Source of the DNA: Paenibacillus flagellatus
GTDB taxonomy: Bacteria; Bacillota; Bacilli; Paenibacillales; NBRC-103111
Assembly: GCF_003217775.1 (NCBI RefSeq)
Contig: NZ_QJVJ01000006.1
Location: 124,001 to 188,000 of the forward strand
Direction of reading: 5' to 3'
DNA length: 64,000 bases
Every line of letters starts with the position of its first letter. The first letter of the stretch is position 1. The notes beneath the pieces were generated by a model. The model was not told the origin of the DNA and did not search any database. It saw only the letters and a program-made list of their open reading frames with translations. Made by a program: the position numbers and the translations under genes. Positions 25,658 to 33,510 of this stretch are shown one piece after another.

Positions 25658-27486
25658 TCTCCCAGCGCAATTTCGAAGTCTGCTTTAACCGCCGTTATCA
25701 AGTAAGCGCCGTCGCCCAGCTTTTGCGCCTTGCAGCCGGATGCGGCCGCTACGTGCCGGGACGATCTCAGGATGAAGTGGCGCGGACCGTGAAACGAATC
25801 GATCTTGCCCCGTATCGTTTCGGCGTCCCGCACGATTTCCAATCCGCCGGAAACGAGGTTTTTCACCTCGGCGGCCGCTTGGGTCGACGTCATCGGCCGC
25901 AGCCACGGGTAAGCCGAATCCAGTCTCGATACCATCCCGGTAAATTCCCGATACAGGTTCTCCCACGAGAGGTTGTCGCCGCGCCGCTCGTCGAGCAGAT
26001 CGTCGGGGTGAATGAAGTGGGAAAAGACGCCGTACATCGTAATGCCGTTCGCGATCATCCAACGGACGTCGGGCGACTCCGTATACCCGGAAGTGAGACG
26101 CGGCAGCTCGACGATCCCGTCGGGGGCGATTTCGAACTCCTGGGAATACGCGTTGCCGTCCAGATCGTCCTCGAAAAGGGAGGAGATGACCGAGACCGAC
26201 GGCAGCCCCCGCTTCAACGCTTCCCGCCCTTCCGGGCTCAGCACGTTGGAAGGCGGCACGTACGTCAGCAGCTTGTAATTCGGGAATACTTCGGCCGCAA
26301 ACCGCCGCGCCTCCTCGACGGCCTGCGTCATGCTTTCCACGCCGCTCCACGGCTTGTAGCCATAGACGCCCGCGACCTCGGGGCTCGTATGCAGCGATTG
26401 GTGATTGAAGCCGTGCATGCCGATTTCGCCGCCGCTCTTGATCAATTCCCGACCGTAGGTCAGCAGCGTCTTCAGATCGGCGTCTTCCGGACGCTCGAAG
26501 GGCGGCTCGACCTGATCGCTGTACGATTCGATCAACGCGGCCGTAAATTTGATGTCGTACCGGCTGGCCGCGGACAGCATGTCCGGCCACCAGATTTCCT
26601 TGAAGAAGGTCGGGATATCGCGCCGGAAGTCCCGGTATATGCCGTCGTGAACGCCTCTCGGCAGCGGTGCGGGGAAATCGTCGATATAGAACAGCTTCGC
26701 GTTGATAATCGGGTATAGGAAATCGGGCTCCAGCATGCTGATCGCGCCGGCGATCACGCCCCGGTTTATTTTTTGCGCCAGCATCGTCCCGTTCATCACC
26801 ATGAATTTGCCTTTTCCGAACGTATAGTCCCACAGCAGCGGCAGCCCTTCGGGCGACTTCGCCAGCACGCGGCTTTTCTCGTGCAGCTCGACGGCCAGGG
26901 ACGTATTGTCGATGAGCGGATGATCGATGGCCAGCCCGTTTTCCCCGATCAGCACGTTCGAGGTGAGCCGGATCCCTTTCGTCACGACCGTTCCCTGCTC
27001 CGCCATGATGCCCATCTTGTGGTAGATGCGGTAAAACGTATCGTTCGGGGCGGGATGGGTCGCGATAAAGACGTATCCGCCCTGTTCGGCAAAGTCCGGC
27101 AGCAGGCTCGCGGCTCCGAGCAGCTCGAGCTGCTCCGTCGCCACGACGATCATGCCGCATCCGGAGGCGGAGAACGTCTCGTTCCGCACGTCGGACGTCT
27201 TCGTCGCCCTCTTCATCTCCTGCAGCGTCCGCTCGACTTGATCTTTCGTTTTGACGCTGTACGGATCCTGGCTGTCGAAGGCGATGCAGTAGGAGCCGCC
27301 CGTCCCCGAATAGGAAACGGCGTTCCCCGCAACTGGCGTTTGCACCCGTTCGAAATGAGGCAGTGCGTCGTTCGTGCTGAATCGCAGCACGTACTGCGAT
27401 TTCGACAGCTGAAAGCCGAGCGTCAGCAGCAGCACGCCCGCTATAATGATGTATACGTTCCGTTTCAGTCTGACCTTGTCGTTCAT
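25654..27486 (-). CDS. pelA: PelA-like membrane-anchored polysaccharide deacetylase (DUF2194-like)
   Basis: 610 residues with one N-terminal membrane anchor (about residues 10-27) and a large extracellular part. Residues about 60-260 resemble the DUF2194 N-terminal region (a Rossmann-like half). Residues about 265-480 carry deacetylase-like elements: LFYIDDFPAP with the metal-binding aspartates, KFTAALIESYSD, and GGEIGMHGFNHQSLH with the paired histidines. It matches the deacetylase subunit of Gram-positive pel operons. The glycoside-hydrolase domain of Pseudomonas PelA is absent; the divergent DUF4832 protein may take that place. It lies one base after pelE with an AGGGG ribosome site inside the pelE end. 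Deacetylation would give a positively charged polymer. Confidence 0.82.
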   Translation of the reverse strand: MNDKVRLKRNVYIIIAGVLLLTLGFQLSKSQYVLRFSTNDALPHFERVQTPVAGNAVSYSGTGGSYCIAFDSQDPYSVKTKDQVERTLQEMKRATKTSDVRNETFSASGCGMIVVATEQLELLGAASLLPDFAEQGGYVFIATHPAPNDTFYRIYHKMGIMAEQGTVVTKGIRLTSNVLIGENGLAIDHPLIDNTSLAVELHEKSRVLAKSPEGLPLLWDYTFGKGKFMVMNGTMLAQKINRGVIAGAISMLEPDFLYPIINAKLFYIDDFPAPLPRGVHDGIYRDFRRDIPTFFKEIWWPDMLSAASRYDIKFTAALIESYSDQVEPPFERPEDADLKTLLTYGRELIKSGGEIGMHGFNHQSLHTSPEVAGVYGYKPWSGVESMTQAVEEARRFAAEVFPNYKLLTYVPPSNVLSPEGREALKRGLPSVSVISSLFEDDLDGNAYSQEFEIAPDGIVELPRLTSGYTESPDVRWMIANGITMYGVFSHFIHPDDLLDERRGDNLSWENLYREFTGMVSRLDSAYPWLRPMTSTQAAAEVKNLVSGGLEIVRDAETIRGKIDSFHGPRHFILRSSRHVAAASGCKAQKLGDGAYLITAVKADFEIALGE

Positions 27487-27487
27487 C

Positions 27488-28390
27488 CTAAGCCCCTTCC
27501 GACCAGAACCTCACGGCGGTAAGCGATTCGTTCGACAAACGCACCGGCGATCGCTTCAAGCCGTCCAGCGTATGTCTCAGCTTGTCGTACGAGCCGATCG
27601 TGAAGTACAATTCCATCATCAGCATGTGGGCGTCCTCGGCGTTCGGAAAACGCCGCAAGTACGATTGAGCGGTACGCTCCGCCTCCATATACTCGCGAAG
27701 CGCCAGGTCGGTGCGTATTTTTTCGCCGTACGCCTTCTCCGATTCCGGCGCCAGCTCGAGCAGCCGGTCCAGCAGGCCGGAATACGTGTACCGGTGCTTC
27801 ATGAGCGTCCTGTCGTCGAGGAAGCCGCTGTTCATATAAGCCGCCAGAACGTCCGCGTACGTGCGAAGCAAATACGGGTCGTCCTTGTCGTTCTCGTAGC
27901 GGACCGACAGCTCTTGAAGCTTCAGCGTCAGCTTGCGCTTCACTTCCATAATGGCGCTGACGGCGTAGTGGGACGTCTCCGTATCGTCGTTGCTGACTGC
28001 GCTTTGAATGATTCCCATATAGGACAAGGCGTCCTGCTTCAGCAGGTCGATCATCATTTTCCGCCTGGTGGAAAAATCGTTGACGAGCAGCGCTTCCTCC
28101 AAGGGGACGAGATTGATTTCTTTTTCCGTGTCCGGCTTGGGGAGCGAGCGGGTCGGCTCGGGAAGCTCGAAGCTGAACAGATCGAACTTGTCCGATTCGG
28201 CCGCGGCCGCCACCTCTTCGTCCCGCCGGTGCGCGCCTTTCGGCCAAAAGACGGGCAGCGCGAACCCGATGACCGGCAAGGCGGTCGCAAACGCGAAGCG
28301 GATCCACCATTCCCGTTTATCCTTTCGGTGGAAAACGCCCAACAAGACGCCGCATAGCAGGACATACAGCAAGTAGATCAGCTCAAACAT
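27488..28390 (-). CDS. pelE: PelE-like membrane protein with TPR-type helices
   Basis: 300 residues from the ATG at 28390, which fits the AGAGG ribosome site better than the ATG at 28399. Two membrane segments (FELIYLLYVLLCGVLLGVF and IRFAFATALPVIGFALPVF) are followed by a cytosolic region of about 210 residues made of helical repeats (SHYAVSAIMEVKRKL, AYMNSGFLDDRTLMKHRY, AERTAQSYLRRFPNAEDAHM) resembling tetratricopeptide units. This is the PelE layout. PelE bridges PelD and PelF in the membrane complex. Its start overlaps the end of the epimerase-PelD gene. Confidence 0.85.
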   Translation of the reverse strand: MFELIYLLYVLLCGVLLGVFHRKDKREWWIRFAFATALPVIGFALPVFWPKGAHRRDEEVAAAAESDKFDLFSFELPEPTRSLPKPDTEKEINLVPLEEALLVNDFSTRRKMMIDLLKQDALSYMGIIQSAVSNDDTETSHYAVSAIMEVKRKLTLKLQELSVRYENDKDDPYLLRTYADVLAAYMNSGFLDDRTLMKHRYTYSGLLDRLLELAPESEKAYGEKIRTDLALREYMEAERTAQSYLRRFPNAEDAHMLMMELYFTIGSYDKLRHTLDGLKRSPVRLSNESLTAVRFWSEGA

Positions 28391-30569
28391 AATGAACATC
28401 CTCTTCCGCCGCGTGCACCGTTATTCCGTTCTCCTTGAATCGCTCGAGGACGCGGGAAGCGTCCTCCGCGCTCGAATTGCTGAGCAGCACCATCAATTTC
28501 CCGTCCTTTCCGATGCCGATATAGTCGGTTTCGCGAAGCATTTGCGCGATCCGCGCGGGGAGCGACTGCGCCGCGAAGGGGCCGGCCTCCACCTCGAGCA
28601 GCACGTAATCGATGCCGTGATTCGACTTCGCGGTTTGCTTGGCTTCCAATATGCTTTCGAACACTTCCGGCTTGAGCACCGGCGTTCCTTCGATATATCG
28701 CTGGTTCACCGTCGCCTCCACGAACGCCAGCGCCCGGGAGAACGAGGAGGAGATCAGATCGACCGTAATTTTGAACACGTTTTGATGATACAGCGTGAAA
28801 TGCTCGAACTTCATGCCGCTCAGCGCGATGACGGCGACCACTTCGCCGTTGCTTATGACGGGCGCGGCCATCAGCGGGGCGTCTTCCTGAAGCTCCTTGT
28901 TCACGAACAGCTTCTTCTCGAGCACGACTTGGCGGACGTAAGGGACTTCCTCCACCCGGATCGATTTGGCCATCTCGCTGCCGCCGGCGTCCGACCGGGA
29001 CATGAGCCGCAAATACGTTTTGTATTTGTTGACGCTGTAAATCGCGACGACTTCCGCCCGCATGACCGACTCGAGCACGCCGACGGTCGACGCGAATATT
29101 TTTTCGGGCTCCAAACTTTCCAATTCCTTCGTTACGGCGTGTATTTTTCCGAAGCTGTCGGCGCTGTTCATCACTTGATGCTGGAGCTGCTCCTTGACTT
29201 CGCGCGTATCGTTGTAAACGTCGGTCAGGAACGCATATTTTTCTTCCAGCGCTTCCTTCTGCGCTCGGATGGACTGCACGGCCGCATTTTTCATATCGAT
29301 CGCATAGCCCACCACCAGGCCGACGAACAAATAGATCGCGGTATAGAAATAAAAGTCGGAGTCTTGTAGCAGCGAAATGAGCTCGCGCCCGCTGTCCAGC
29401 TGCTCATAGACGTAGAGCAGGACGGAGAGCGCCACCGCGGTAATCGACTGCCGGTTCCCGTATATAATGCCGAGCACAATAATATAAATGAGCCGGATAT
29501 CGATCAGATCGTACATCGAATCCCGAAGCGACAGCGTCATCCAAGCGGTCACGCCGAACGCCAGCACGTTTTCGACGAACGGCTTCGTCGCCTTGGCCCA
29601 CTTGCCCGCCGGCGAAGAAGCGATCCGGGGAGCCTTCTTCTCGGCCGGCTCCGGCGAACGGTTGGCGGCAAACCAGTCGAACGTCTTGCGAAGCCCTTCC
29701 TGAATCGAATACTTCGGCGCCCAGTCGAGGTCTCTTCGAATTTTCGCGTTGTCGAGCCTGGAGCGGTAAATGTCGCCGGGGCGGCCGTCCCGATACGCGG
29801 TGCGCACGTCTCCGTGAAGCGAACGGATCGTGTCGACCAAGTCGTTCACGCTCGTTTCGGTATTGCTGGACAAGTTGTATACGCCGGTCAAATACGAATA
29901 AGAGGCCCGGTATATCGCGTCGGCGACATCCTCCACATAGATGAAATCGCGGGTTTGGCCGCCGTCTCCGTATATGATCAATTCCTTCGCCGAGAGGGCT
30001 CTTTCGGTAAAAATGGATACGACGCCGCCCTCCCCCCCGTTGCCTTGGCGGGGGCCGTAGACGTTGGAGAAGCGGAAGCAGATCGTTTCCAAGCCGTAAA
30101 TTTCATGCCACTTCCGGCAGTACGTTTCCCCGATCCACTTGTTCAGCCCGTACGGCGAGATCGGCTCGCAATCGTCTTCTTCCGTCAGCGGCATCCGGCT
30201 GTTTTCGCCGTAGACCGCCGCCGAGGAAGCGAAGATCAGCTTCTTGACGCCGTACTTTTGCGACAGCGACAAAATGTTCGACAATCCGAGGACGTTCGAC
30301 TTCGTATCGAGGCGCGGATCGTCGACGGAAGTGCCTACGTTGACTTGTGCGGCCAAATGCACGACGATATCGAACCGGGAGCTGCGGAAGATTTCCTCGC
30401 ATTTGCGGTCCTCGACGTTATGCGTATAGCTTTTATGCTTGAACGTAACGTTTTGTCTGCTTCCGGTCGCCAAGCTGTCGATGATGGACACTTCGTAGCC
30501 TTCTTTATAAAAACGCTCGGCCACAAACGAACCGATAAACCCGTAGCCGCCCGTTACCAAAACTCGCAT
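28383..30569 (-). CDS. pelD: UDP-sugar epimerase fused to a PelD-type c-di-GMP receptor
   Basis: 728 residues. Residues 1-300 are an extended short-chain NAD-dependent epimerase: GGYGFIG at 7-13, SSAAVYG near 115 and catalytic Y140-x3-K144, the GalE/PelX type that makes UDP-GalNAc for Pel. A 30-residue linker leads to four membrane helices (about 331-425), a coiled coil (425-475), a GAF domain (about 485-620) and a degenerate GGDEF domain (630-728). The inhibitory-site motif RETD (R679 to D682), which binds c-di-GMP in PelD, is intact. The GGDEF position reads KDGKL (688-692), so it cannot be a cyclase. This is PelD fused behind a PelX-like epimerase and is the first gene of the operon. The divergent promoter region lies upstream. 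Confidence 0.88.
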   Translation of the reverse strand: MRVLVTGGYGFIGSFVAERFYKEGYEVSIIDSLATGSRQNVTFKHKSYTHNVEDRKCEEIFRSSRFDIVVHLAAQVNVGTSVDDPRLDTKSNVLGLSNILSLSQKYGVKKLIFASSAAVYGENSRMPLTEEDDCEPISPYGLNKWIGETYCRKWHEIYGLETICFRFSNVYGPRQGNGGEGGVVSIFTERALSAKELIIYGDGGQTRDFIYVEDVADAIYRASYSYLTGVYNLSSNTETSVNDLVDTIRSLHGDVRTAYRDGRPGDIYRSRLDNAKIRRDLDWAPKYSIQEGLRKTFDWFAANRSPEPAEKKAPRIASSPAGKWAKATKPFVENVLAFGVTAWMTLSLRDSMYDLIDIRLIYIIVLGIIYGNRQSITAVALSVLLYVYEQLDSGRELISLLQDSDFYFYTAIYLFVGLVVGYAIDMKNAAVQSIRAQKEALEEKYAFLTDVYNDTREVKEQLQHQVMNSADSFGKIHAVTKELESLEPEKIFASTVGVLESVMRAEVVAIYSVNKYKTYLRLMSRSDAGGSEMAKSIRVEEVPYVRQVVLEKKLFVNKELQEDAPLMAAPVISNGEVVAVIALSGMKFEHFTLYHQNVFKITVDLISSSFSRALAFVEATVNQRYIEGTPVLKPEVFESILEAKQTAKSNHGIDYVLLEVEAGPFAAQSLPARIAQMLRETDYIGIGKDGKLMVLLSNSSAEDASRVLERFKENGITVHAAEEDVHYV

Positions 30570-30606
30570 TGCGTTCCCTCATTCCTAAAGGTGGTTTCCA
30601 TCTAAT

Positions 30607-30618
30607 TCCGAATTCGGA
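30607..30618. promoter_or_regulatory. 12-bp perfect palindrome in the pel leader
   Basis: TCCGAATTCGGA lies 38 bases before the first pel gene, in the AT-rich region (30570-30765) between the pel operon and the divergent DUF4832 gene. A TATAAT box at about 30713-30718 fits the plus-strand gene; the pel promoter could not be fixed. Repeated ACAAAATC units lie near 30653-30670. Confidence 0.4.
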
Positions 30619-30765
30619 TGATTTCGATATAATATGATAGAGGTCTATACAAAATCTAAACAAAATCAACACGGTTTTTGTCGAATAAAATAGAATTTTG
30701 CGAGGGACCGATATATAATTTAACATACAATGCTGAATGTGACGAGATTGGAAAGGACGAACTTT

Positions 30766-32172
30766 ATGAAGCGACAACGACTCTTTTGGCGGCGACTCCT
30801 TTTCTTGGCCGTCATTCTCGCGGTGGGCTTGTCCGGCCGCTTCGCCTACAACCGGCTGCTGGCCGACGCCGAAAACAAGCGAATCTCCTATATGCCGTCG
30901 GAGACGAACCAAGTGCTGGCCAATCCGTTTATGGGATTCGCCGTGGACGCCAAAAGCGTGGACGCCAAGCAGCCTCACCGTCTCGCCCATGTCAATTTAT
31001 TTTGGCGGGAGCTCGAGCCGGAGAAGGGGGTGTATGCCTTCGACGATCTTGAACGAAAATTTAACTTTTCTTTATGGAAGCAGCGCGGCGTCCATCTCGT
31101 CATCCGGGTTATTCTGGATTACCCCGGCGATCGAACGCACATGGACATCCCCGATTGGCTCTATGAAGAAATCGACCATAAGGGCACCTGGTACGATAAC
31201 GATTACGGCAAAGGCTTCAGTCCGGACTACGCCAACCCGGTGCTGATCGAAAACCACGAACGGCTGATCGCCGCCTTGGGGAAACGGTTCAACGACGACC
31301 CGCAAGTCGCGTTCATCCAGCTCGGCAGCGTCGGACACTGGGGGGAATGGCATACGAGCGACGACGAACGGCACTTTATTCCATTCCCGAAACGCGACAT
31401 TACGGACCAATATGTAACCCACTATCTTCGTGCCTTTCCGGACAAACATCTGCTCATGAGACGCCCTCATGAAATCGCCCGCGCCAACGGGATGGGACTG
31501 TTCAACGATGCGTTCGGGAAGAGCTCGTCGACGATCGACGGATTTTGGAAGTGGTATACCGAAGGCTACACGTCGTGGCTGACGGGGGATCGGGAGCCGG
31601 CCATGCCGGACTTCTGGACGAAGGCGCCGAGCGGCGGGGAATTCGCCGGGGACGCCAACTACTTCGACGATCGGCATATCGAGGAGACGCTGCGGCAAGC
31701 CGTGCTTACGCATGTCACGTGGATGGGACCGAACGCTCCGTACAAGGAGACGAGCCGGGCTTTGCAGCCGAACATCGACCGGTTTCTGAACACGATCGGC
31801 TACCGATTCGTCATCAACGAAGAGTCGCACCCGCGAACGGGCGTTGCCGGCAAAGCTCTCGACATTTCGATGAGGGTGACGAACCGGGGCGCCGCTCCGT
31901 TCTACTTCGAATGGCCGCTCGAGCTTGCGTTGGCGGGCCCGGACGGCGCCGTCGCCGCGTCCGTCCGGACGACCGTCGATATCCGGGAGTGGCTTCCCGG
32001 CGAGCACGAATTTTCGTACTCGCTGCCGCTGCCGGAAGGGCTGGCTGCCGGAACGTATACGGTGCTTGCGGCCGTATTGGATCCGCAAACCGGGAAGCCC
32101 GGCGTCGAATTCGCCAATGACGGGAAGCGGGCGGACGGCCGCTACGCGCTCGGTACCGTCGTCGTCCGATAG
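30766..32172 (+). CDS. Secreted or anchored DUF4832 protein, TIM-barrel glycosidase-like
   Basis: 468 residues from the ATG at 30766, eight bases after AAAGGA; an earlier in-frame ATG at 30730 has no ribosome site. One N-terminal hydrophobic segment (LLFLAVILAVGLSGRFAY) acts as signal or anchor. Residues about 40-340 look like a (beta/alpha)8 barrel: NPFMGFAVD, FWRELEPEKGVYAFDDL, VHLVIRVILDYP, then VAFIQLGSVGHWGEWH with a possible catalytic glutamate, and DKHLLMRRPHE. The last 120 residues are the beta-sandwich DUF4832 unit. It is divergent from the pel operon, so it may cut or trim the Pel polymer as PelA's hydrolase does elsewhere. That role is inference. Confidence 0.75.
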   Translation: MKRQRLFWRRLLFLAVILAVGLSGRFAYNRLLADAENKRISYMPSETNQVLANPFMGFAVDAKSVDAKQPHRLAHVNLFWRELEPEKGVYAFDDLERKFNFSLWKQRGVHLVIRVILDYPGDRTHMDIPDWLYEEIDHKGTWYDNDYGKGFSPDYANPVLIENHERLIAALGKRFNDDPQVAFIQLGSVGHWGEWHTSDDERHFIPFPKRDITDQYVTHYLRAFPDKHLLMRRPHEIARANGMGLFNDAFGKSSSTIDGFWKWYTEGYTSWLTGDREPAMPDFWTKAPSGGEFAGDANYFDDRHIEETLRQAVLTHVTWMGPNAPYKETSRALQPNIDRFLNTIGYRFVINEESHPRTGVAGKALDISMRVTNRGAAPFYFEWPLELALAGPDGAVAASVRTTVDIREWLPGEHEFSYSLPLPEGLAAGTYTVLAAVLDPQTGKPGVEFANDGKRADGRYALGTVVVR

Positions 32173-32173
32173 G

Positions 32174-32218
32174 AGAAAATAACGAACCGCCGTCCGAAAA
32201 ACGGCGGTTCGCTATTTT
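32174..32218. terminator. Bidirectional terminator
   Basis: Arms GAAAATAACGAACCGCCGT and ACGGCGGTTCGCTATTTTC flank a CCGAAAA loop, giving a near-perfect stem with A-rich and T-rich ends. It serves both the DUF4832 gene and the convergent receiver gene. Confidence 0.9.
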
Positions 32219-32229
32219 CAAAGACATGG

Positions 32230-32598
32230 CTACATGCGCTCGACAATTTTTCGTATCGGCTTTTGCAGCCGGTCGAGCGTAACGGGCTTAACCAAATAAT
32301 CGAGAACGTTCATCTCGAACGCTTCGACCGCATAGTTTCGGTGAGACGTAACGAAAATAATGTGCAGCTTCGGCTTCACGCGCTGCAGCCGCTTCGCCAG
32401 TCCAATGCCGCTGATCCCCGACATTTGGGTTTCCATGAACAAAGCTTGGGCGTCGGTATTGATGATTTGTTCGCTTTCGTCAACCGGATTCGTGAATTTG
32501 CCGACCACTTCAATATTCCCGAGCTTTAGCAGCCGGTCCTCCAAATAATCGATCGATCGCTTCTCGTCGTCGATCAGAGCCACTTTAATGCTCTTCAT
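32230..32598 (-). CDS. Stand-alone receiver domain with Asp-to-Glu change at the phosphorylation site
   Basis: 122 residues, only a response-regulator receiver fold. The acidic pair D10-D11 (VALIDDE), the threonine in FVTSH and the lysine in LVKPV are present, with the LytR-type stretch NYAVEAFEMNVLDYL. The position of the phospho-accepting aspartate, normally in a FLDIQMPG-like strand, reads FMETQMSG, so residue 56 is glutamate. Glutamate there cannot take the usual phosphate and often mimics the active state. No LytTR or other output domain follows. Its neighbours are the DUF4832 gene and the pel cluster, so it may signal by protein contact. The ATG at 32598 has a weak GGGAT ribosome site. 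Confidence 0.82.
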   Translation of the reverse strand: MKSIKVALIDDEKRSIDYLEDRLLKLGNIEVVGKFTNPVDESEQIINTDAQALFMETQMSGISGIGLAKRLQRVKPKLHIIFVTSHRNYAVEAFEMNVLDYLVKPVTLDRLQKPIRKIVERM

Positions 32599-32694
32599 AT
32601 CGCATCCCAACTTTTTAGAAGTTAGTCTTAGTATAAAGGTTCGATCTGTACAATTTTTGAACAACGTCCTTCCGCTTGGATAGGCCCGGCCTAA

Positions 32695-32734
32695 CGACAA
32701 AAAAGAGAATGCGGCCGCATTCTCTTTTTTGTCG
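32695..32734. terminator. 40-bp perfect palindrome, bidirectional terminator after sdhB
   Basis: Two 20-base arms pair without mismatch; the centre is GCGGCCGC, with six A's on one side and six T's on the other. It begins 22 bases beyond the sdhB stop codon. Confidence 0.88.
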
Positions 32735-32755
32735 AAAGCTATGCAGGTCGGCGCC

Positions 32756-33508
32756 TTACATGCCGAGCCATTTTTTGAATAAGTGCTTCGTCGTGTCCGC
32801 GTTGATCGCCGCGATCGACGTCGTCAGCGGGATGCCCTTCGGGCAGGAGCGCACGCAGTTTTGCGAGTTGCCGCATCCTTCGATGCCGCCGTCCTCCATG
32901 AGCGCCTCGAGGCGCTCCTCCTTGTTCATCTCTCCCGTCGGGTGAGCGTTGAACAAGCGGACCTGCGAGATCGGGGCCGGCCCGATGAAGCTCGAACGAT
33001 CGTTGACGTTCGGGCAAGCCTCCAGACAGACGCCGCACGTCATGCACTTGGACAGCTCGTACGCCCATTGGCGCTTCGATTCGGCCATCCGCGGACCCGG
33101 ACCGAGATCGTACGTGCCGTCGATCGGAATCCACGCCTTCACCCGCTTCAGCGAATCGAACATGCGCTGGCGGTTGATGACGAGGTCGCGCACGACCGGG
33201 AACGTGCTCATCGGCGCGACGCGCACCGGCTGCTCCAGCTTGTCGATCAGCGCGGAGCACGCTTGACGCGGCTTGCCGTTGATGACCATCGAGCAGGCGC
33301 CGCACACTTCCTCGAGACAATTCGATTCCCAGCATACCGGCGTCGTGCTGTCGCCCTTCGCGTTTTTCGGGTTGCGCTGAATTTCCATGAGCGCGCTGAT
33401 GACGTTCATGTTCGGGCGGTACGGCACCTCGAACTCTTCCGTATACGGCTTCGAATCGGGGCCGTCCTGACGGGTGACGATGAGCTTGATCATCTTCGTT
33501 TCGGCCAT
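32756..33508 (-). CDS. sdhB: Succinate dehydrogenase iron-sulfur subunit
   Basis: 250 residues, normal length. The [2Fe-2S] site is CWESNCLEEVCGAC with the fourth cysteine in RQAC; the other two clusters use CMTCGVCLEACP near residue 150 and CGNSQNCVRSCPKG near 210. It passes electrons from the SdhA flavin to menaquinone at the membrane side. It is the last gene of sdhCAB, two bases after sdhA, and is followed by a strong terminator. The first methionine is likely, given the nearby AAGGGGG. Confidence 0.97.
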   Translation of the reverse strand: MAETKMIKLIVTRQDGPDSKPYTEEFEVPYRPNMNVISALMEIQRNPKNAKGDSTTPVCWESNCLEEVCGACSMVINGKPRQACSALIDKLEQPVRVAPMSTFPVVRDLVINRQRMFDSLKRVKAWIPIDGTYDLGPGPRMAESKRQWAYELSKCMTCGVCLEACPNVNDRSSFIGPAPISQVRLFNAHPTGEMNKEERLEALMEDGGIEGCGNSQNCVRSCPKGIPLTTSIAAINADTTKHLFKKWLGM

Positions 33509-33510
33509 GA

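Noticed and set aside
19662-30569. Missing pelB and pelC
   Set aside because: These outer-membrane components are not expected in a Gram-positive pel cluster, so their absence is not a defect.
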